A stretch of DNA of 64,000 nt from Siphonodentalium dalli (taxonomy: Eukaryota; Mollusca; Scaphopoda; Gadilida; Siphonodentaliidae): the NCBI GenBank assembly GCA_032622095.1, contig CP136061.1:36399797-36463796 (forward strand), in the 5' to 3' direction. The translations under genes and the position numbers were made by a program. Of the stretch, positions 58,231 through 64,000 are shown one piece after another (position 1 is the first letter of the stretch; every line of letters starts with the position of its first letter). Below the pieces are notes generated by a model. That model was given only the letters and a program-made list of their open reading frames with translations. It ran no database searches and was not told the DNA's origin.

Positions 58231-58424
58231 ACGTTGCCATATGTCGATAGAAGCATCGCATATATATACGAGAAAACATTGGCCAAATAATGTTTACCTT
58301 GACATTGTAAGCCAGAGCACTCTCATATATCCAAGGCTCCATTTGGGAGACCCGCATATACATAAGAGAATGCACTGGCACATGATCATTAAAGTTGCAC
58401 CAGCACAGCTCCCGCCATGAAAGG
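58231..58424 (+). mobile_element. Family 2 hairpin element, decayed
   Basis: Imperfect hairpin arms (GCATCGCATATATATACGAG, CACTCTCATATATCC) surround the spacer AATGTTTACCTTGACATTG. The 3' terminus CAGCTCCCGCCATGAAAGG is clear; the 5' limit is approximate. Confidence 0.6.
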
Positions 58425-59411
58425 ATTATAACACCACGCATGATCTAGCCAAATAGAAACGTGTCATGTTTTAAAGACATATTATGGACTTGTTCGGGTG
58501 CGTGAAACTGATAAATTAGTACTCATGGTACTATACCAACTGGTGGAATGTAGCATTCTACTTACATCGCTCAAAATTTCACAGAAATCGACCATACCAC
58601 TCCATAGAAAACACCGTCTGAACTATGATCAATTGTAAATATTTACGCAACAATCGGCGATAGACTAAGGCAAATCATTTCGTCATCGATACTCAATAAA
58701 TATATAATACTGACCGTGTGTGTTTTTAAATTGGATTAATATTCATCAAAATAACTATTTTGAGAAAGATTATTATCCATTTCTATTTGATCACCCAACC
58801 GGAGTGTTTCACATCACTTTAAACAGTTTTAAAACCCAGATCCTTTGTTCTGCATTGACCTTCTATTTCTCCGAATGGACACTTTACACCATGCATGCTT
58901 TATAACATATATGTACCACAAGTGGACATTGAGTTAAAAATATACTAAATTACAAAATAAATATATATGTAATCGCGTCGACAGTATAGATTACGTATAT
59001 GCTGCACACAAAAAAAACATATATTTTAACATGTTTGCGTTCATCGATTTTTATTTTCGAACGAAGTTGTACCGCGTTATATTGTGCATATTGTGTTCAC
59101 GACAAAATCCAAAGGCAATTTCCACTCACACGAGCCATGTCAAGGGGAGTGGTTTGCTTTCTGCCAAGGACCATTTTTCCCCAGAAAAAACGTTCGTATA
59201 CGTTTCATTTCTCGAGATTTATCGGAATTTTTCATCGTATAAATGTAATTCTCCTTGTATATTATAAAACTGTGTTTTAAGTCAGTTAATGGACTCGCGA
59301 CTGAACATTCGTAAACAAAATAACCTCGGTCTACGGTCTCGACTATCTAGTTTACAAATGTCCAGTGGATTGTCCATTAACCTTGACAGAATGTTCCATG
59401 TTACTTCACAG
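58425..59411 (+). other. End of KCNQ1 intron 4
   Basis: Only the exon 5 acceptor TGTTACTTCACAG is identifiable. Confidence 0.55.
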
Positions 59412-59508
59412 GGGTGTTCGCTTTCTGCAGATTCTGCGCATGCTCCACGTTGACAGACAGGGTGGCACCTGGAGATTACTGGGATCTGTGATATACCTAC
59501 ATCGTCAG
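59412..59508 (+). CDS. KCNQ1: KCNQ1-like channel, exon encoding S4 and the S4-S5 linker (exon 5 equivalent)
   Basis: This exon encodes the voltage-sensing S4 helix and the S4-S5 linker that couples it to the pore. The acceptor is TACTTCACAG and the donor GTGAGTTC. It is 97 nt, one base plus 32 codons. The translation is [19 protein letters not shown] followed by [14 protein letters not shown]. The S4 series is R, R, Q, R, H, R. As I recall, the histidine at the fifth position marks KCNQ1, where KCNQ2-5 have arginine, so I call KCNQ1 rather than a KCNQ2-5 paralogue. It ends in phase 0, where the next exon should begin ELITT; no such exon was seen before position 64000. A family 2 TTAA element starts 18 bp after the exon. 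Confidence 0.95.
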
Positions 59509-59526
59509 GTGAGTTCGGGGTCTTAA

Positions 59527-59801
59527 ATGGACACTCGTGATGGGAGCTGCGCTGGTGCAGTATTAAAGATAATGTGCCAGTGTATTCTCGTATATATGCG
59601 CGTCTCCCATGGGGAGCCTCGCATATATTAGAAAATTCACTCGCTTACAAGATCAAGGTAAATATTGTTAGGCCAATGTATTATCTTATATATGCGAGGT
59701 TCCCTATATATGTGAGACTCGCATATATATACAATGTAAGAGAAAGGATCGGTTCAGGGTTTTCGCAAAATTTCAGGAAGCTCCAGTTATAGTATATAGG
59801 G
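59527..59801 (-). mobile_element. Family 2 hairpin element directly after KCNQ1 exon 5
   Basis: TTAA flanks lie at 59523 and 59802. The left end GATGGGAGCTGCGCTGGTGC is the family 2 terminus reversed, and the right end is GAAGCTCCAG...TATAGGG. Two imperfect hairpins surround the spacer TCAAGGTAAATATTGTTAGG. Only 14 bp separate the exon from the left TTAA. Confidence 0.68.
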
Positions 59802-59805
59802 TTAA

Positions 59806-60574
59806 AGTCGATGCCAAGCCTCGAATTGAATCTTTAACTTTTATGTCATTGCCGCGTTTGTGGGATCAAATATGGTTAGATAAAGACTAATACATACATA
59901 TGGTATCCGTCAACATGGCCTACCGAAGAAATCTAAATGTTTAACTGGGTTCATTATGCAAACAGAAGACAACACGATATTTCAATTGCGCATGATGCGA
60001 ACGAAAATATACTCTCTAATTTCACATTTTAATCATCGTCATTATATTTTGGAATTTATGTATATTTGCATATACGTATATGTTAGTTAGTAAATAGGAC
60101 ATTTATATAATCGACTTGTGGAGTTGTTGCCCCCATGCCGATATGCAGTACATGTACCAGTACCAGGGTCCGCGCTGGACCGAAATTTACTTTTGCCAAA
60201 TAAATTGCTAAAGGAAAATATTTGTTGCCAAATTCAATTAGAATTTGCCAAATGTTGTCCCTGATAGTATCATTTTCTGCAACCTTTATCGAGTTTTATA
60301 TTTCGACACTCGCGGTTTGAACAAAGTTTGATATCGATAGGAAAGCAGTTAGTTAATAATTATACTCGCATATCAATTGTGGTTTATCATACAACAATAA
60401 ATCAATCACCGAACAATAACATGGTAGAAGAGTTGCTTCATCAGAAGGGAACATCACAAGAGGATTATATATAACGATAGATACGTTCTGTGTCAATATT
60501 CGAACCCCATTTCCGACTGATACGTAGATTGATTGAGGCTATATATGTGACGTTGAGCAGGTTTGCACCTGACA
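59806..60574. other. KCNQ1 intron 5, no feature recognised
   Basis: TTGCCAAAT recurs three times near 60193-60252; otherwise unassigned. Confidence 0.45.
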
Positions 60575-60690
60575 TCGGTGATAATCGGGACTGATTTTCA
60601 TGCTTATCTGAGTTGAGGGACATTTCAATGTGCCATTCCGAAATGAGAATTTATTCACGCACACTGAGGCAAGCACAATGAAACAAGGTA
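60575..60690 (+). mobile_element. SINE body fragment
   Basis: GAGGGACATTTCAATGTGCC and AAATGAGAATTTATTCACGC match the SINE body in sense orientation, with about 30 bp of the middle missing. Confidence 0.6.
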
Positions 60691-61987
60691 CAATAACACC
60701 GCCTCCATACGTATGATATAGTATGTTACATATGCTGATTAAGGGTCAGAAGCACGTTTTGCCAAAATGTCCTGGTATTTCAAAATGTATTTTCTCTAAA
60801 TCTATCAGAATCTATCAGGAATATCTTTGTGAAATTTTGTACAAGAGATTATTGTGGTACCATATATAAGAACCATTGGACATTTGGTTATTATAATCTC
60901 ATTTACTTTACTTTTGTGGCATGAAAAATCTTTAAAATTTCACTGTGTTCAGGTACCGAGAACTACTGTAAAACAGATTTTTGTCGAAAGTGCATTTCAT
61001 ATATACATGATAACATATCTGAAGATCATAAGAGGAGACTTAATTTTTCTTGATTCATGAAATTAAATGATTATTTTCATTCAGAAAGACAACTACCATA
61101 AATATTTTGTTATTATTGAGAATTGTCATGCCATGTTTGTTGGTCATTGGAAAATTGGGCTCAGTTGAGTTCTGGGTCATGGGTTCATAACCAAGTTAAA
61201 TCTGACCACCATATCTCTTAACACTGTGGCATAATTTATGTTGATTGCTCCCTGCTTGAGTGGACAGCACCACATTTGAACATTTGTTTTCATTGGGCTG
61301 GCATATTTGTGACTGCTTTATTCTTCATTATAATACTTGGGGTATGATGCTATAATATGCAATTATAAAGCTAACTCAACATTATGATACAAATGAAGCA
61401 TCCTCTCATGGAGTCAAGACAGTAAGCTATTTGATGGTTGACATGTTGTTTGAATTTATAAATTTTTCTGGCAGTTCTCGGTACCTAAAGGGACAGAAAC
61501 GAAACAAATATTTTCAACCTCTCAAATGTATTAAAATCCATTTTTGTTATTGTCTCTTTAAAATTGCTCTGATTCTATATATAATGAAAATTATCATATG
61601 TAAAATTCAAGATTGTTCACCAGATAGATCCAGAGAAATTCTTTGTTGAAAATCACTTGCCATTCCTGGCTGGATTTACTGTGATTTATGCAAAACGTGC
61701 GTCTCCCCCTTAAGTTAATTGGTTCTAAAATTTCACGTATTAGTTATAACCAAAGCGAACGCTTGTTTGAGACCCACTGCGAAGTTAACACTACCTTCAG
61801 TCTAATATTCATATTATCACTCTAAGACACGATCCCAAATGTTTGACTATGTTTGACTGCCAGTCCGTTCTCTTGAAAATAAGTTCATATTGAACTTTCA
61901 AAAACACAAATAAGCCCACATCGGTGTTATTGCATCTGAATGTTTGAATTTACGCTCAAACTTACCACCAGATGTACGTCTTTATAG
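60691..61987. other. KCNQ1 intron 5, no exon 6 seen
   Basis: I looked for an acceptor followed by an ELITT-type start and the S5 sequence and found none. Confidence 0.5.
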
Positions 61988-62168
61988 TGTGTTTTCACCG
62001 TGGGCCCGCGCCATAAAACGTAATAAGTATAGGTCCACTCATGATCGCATATTATTATGTACATAGCTGATCCACGTTTGGGCTTATTTCGGAACCAAAT
62101 ATGTCCAATAGGAACCTATGTGAATATTTAGGTCCAATATGAACCTATTTTCCCGATGATATGTTGAT
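61988..62168 (+). repeat. Dispersed repeat S, copy 2
   Basis: CCGCGCCATAAAACG, GGGCTTATTT, TTTAGGTCCAATATGAA and CGATGATATGTTGA match 19268-19412, with about 35 bp extra in the middle. Confidence 0.65.
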
Positions 62169-62733
62169 CACGCACATGATCGGGCATAGGACAGTACACT
62201 GTACCATAAGTAAACTTGCACCTGCGAAGCTGAGAAGTAACAGTTACGTATTAACCAATGTCAAATGAGACATGTCTGTCATTGATTGTGAGGTAATTCC
62301 CGTAATCTGTCTCCATCGGGATTAATTAGTACGATGACTTGAAGGCAAATATGTCTGTTATTGTTCCACCACTGCATTCAACCCCTGTCGGCTCTCATAC
62401 AGATTATCACTTTCAGCCACAACTCACATATACTATGGGTAATTTGTATTGTGTATACACGGTTCCAGGGATGTGTCCCGATGACGGGGGTCAAAATTAT
62501 CAACAGTTTGAAATGTCGTGCCTATCACAACATTGGTTTGAAATTCTACACCACCTAGGTTGAAATTGTGCTCATTGTTTGATTTTTCCAACCAGTAACT
62601 TGTGGGAAATGTGTTCATTTTTATCAGGCTGGATGGAAATGTTGGTCTGGATGGAAATGTTGGTCTGGTTCAAGGGCGGGGGTGCAGTTTGAAATTTCAA
62701 GGTGGACACCCTCCCAGTGGAGACCCCCCACTC
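62169..62733. other. KCNQ1 intron 5, no feature recognised
   Basis: A short direct duplication of CTGGATGGAAATGTTGGT lies near 62629. Confidence 0.5.
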
Positions 62734-62735
62734 TA

Positions 62736-62790
<55 letters not shown>
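62734..62790. repeat. (CT)n followed by (AT)n microsatellite
   Basis: CTCTCTCGCTCTCTCTCTCT then TATATATATATATATATATA, ending at the base beside the CTAG terminus of the minus-strand Helitron-like element. Confidence 0.95.
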
Positions 62791-62791
<1 letters not shown>

Positions 62792-63417
62792 CTAGAAGGT
62801 GACCCGACTTCGTCCGGGCTTTGACCTTGAATTGGCCATTTTGAAGGTCAAGGTCAATTGGGGTCACGATTTGACCAGTCCAAAAACACTGCCCGGACAA
62901 AAGTACCCGACAAACGTGCCCGTCGAAATCCATCCGGTTTTACCCGATTTGACCTTGAATTGATCATTTTGAAGGTCAAGGTCTGGTCGGGGTCACGATT
63001 GGACCCGTCCAAAACAATCACTGGACAAAAGTAACCCCACGTATCAAATTTCGTCAAAATCCCATCAAAATTGGCGATTTGACCTTGAAGTTACCCGATT
63101 TCAAGGTCAATGTCACGTCGCACGGGCAAATGCATATGCTTAAGAGACTCGCCATAAGAAAGTACCCCCACATACCAAGTTTCATCGAAATCCCGTGATA
63201 TTCGGGCGTTTGACCTTGAAATTACCCGATTTCAAGGTCAAGGTCACGTCGCACGGACAAATTAATAGGCCTATGCCAGTTCTCGGCCGAAAATAACCCC
63301 ACATACCAAGTTTCATCGGAATCGGTTCGGCCGTTTTCGAGTCCATCGCGAACACACAGACACACAGACAGACACACAGACAGACACACAGACATATCTT
63401 CCAAAATATATAATAGA
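62792..63417 (-). mobile_element. Helitron-like element, minus strand, third family
   Basis: Read on the minus strand it starts TCTATTATATATTTTGGAAG, has a (CTGT)n/(GT)n tract, several modules pairing TTGACCTTGA with TCAAGGTCAA, and ends with the GCCCGGACGAAGTCGGG hairpin, TCACCTTCTAG and T. Its start directly abuts the CTAG end of the next element. Confidence 0.72.
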
Positions 63418-64000
63418 CTAGCCGATGAGCCCGACGTTGTCCGGGCTATTCAAAAACCAAATTTCAAGTCGATAGCTCCACCCGTTTCCGAGATCTGGTT
63501 TGCGCATGCGCGAAGCTGGCGTCGCACGGGCTCGGCGACCCGATAAAATTCGTATCCGGGGCAAGATACATTCACATAGCAAATTCCAAGTAGATAGCTC
63601 CACCCGTTTCCGAGATCTGGTCTGCGCATGCGCGAAGCTGGTGTCGCACGGGCTCGGCGACCCGATAAAATTCGTATCCGGGGCAAGATACATTCACATA
63701 GCAAATTCCAAGTCGATAGCTCCACCCGTTTCCGAGATCTGGTCTGCGCATGCGCGAAGCTGGCGTCGCACGGGCTCGGCGACCCGATAAAATTCGTATC
63801 CGGGGCAAGATACATTCACATACCAAATTTCAAGTCGATAGCTCCACCCGTTTCCGAGATCTCGTCTGCGCATGCGCGAAGCTGGCGTCGCACGGGCTCG
63901 GCGACCCGATAGAATTCGTATCCGGGGCAAGATACATTCACATACCAAATTTCAAGTCGATAGCTCCACCCGTCTCCGAGATCTGGTCTGCGCATGCGCG
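63418..64000 (-). mobile_element. Helitron-like element with 122-bp repeats, minus strand, cut by the window edge
   Basis: On the minus strand its 3' end is the AGCCCGGACAACGTCGGGCT hairpin and CATCGGCTAG at 63418. At least four 122-bp repeat units of the same type as 22188-24415 lie upstream. The 5' end is beyond 64000. Confidence 0.72.

Overview
The window is animal genomic DNA: AT-rich, intron-like and crowded with repeats. Its only recognisable host gene is on the + strand. Four short exons (34297-34387, 42182-42308, 47986-48064, 59412-59508) have AG acceptors, GT donors and matching phases. Joined, they encode the stretch from S1 to the S4-S5 linker of a Kv7 potassium channel. The sequence is closest to KCNQ1, and the exon lengths 91, 127, 79 and 97 nt are the ones I recall for human KCNQ1 exons 2 to 5. 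Exon 1 and exons 6 onward were not seen, so this looks like the 5' part of a very long gene. The repeat content (tRNA-derived and 5S-derived SINE-like repeats, APE-type LINEs, Helitron-like elements with internal satellites) fits a marine lophotrochozoan, perhaps a mollusc. That taxonomic guess is inference.

Layout. 1-10 kb: a 42-bp tandem repeat, a 495-bp TTAA element, an (AGT)n microsatellite, a tandem pair of 5S-rRNA-like repeats, a tRNA-type SINE, dispersed duplicated blocks, and a decayed segment resembling the end of KCNQ1 exon 2 plus its intron. 10-18 kb: a 1.9-kb array of 31-bp units with an internal 83-bp higher-order repeat, a palindromic TA-flanked MITE, a degenerate repeat and an 865-bp array of 15-bp units. 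18-27 kb: a solo Helitron-like element, the second TTAA element abutted by a twin-hairpin MITE, and a head-to-tail array of seven Helitron-like units (22188-27045). 27-34 kb: more twin-hairpin MITEs and an 865-bp direct duplication flanked by 10-bp satellites. 34-64 kb: the four exons, with introns filled by LINE remains, SINEs and MITEs. Another Helitron-like pair lies on the minus strand at the right edge.

Two mobile families dominate. The first is a TTAA-flanked, piggyBac-like, non-autonomous group carrying one or two near-perfect ~69-nt hairpins; I count nine copies of family 1 and seven related family 2 elements. The second is Helitron-like units that start with TC, end with a short hairpin plus CTAG, sit between A and T, and carry internal 122-130 bp repeats. 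Their joins show nested and serial insertion. The 3' end of KCNQ1 exon 3, with its donor, appears to have been tandemly copied twice into its own intron.
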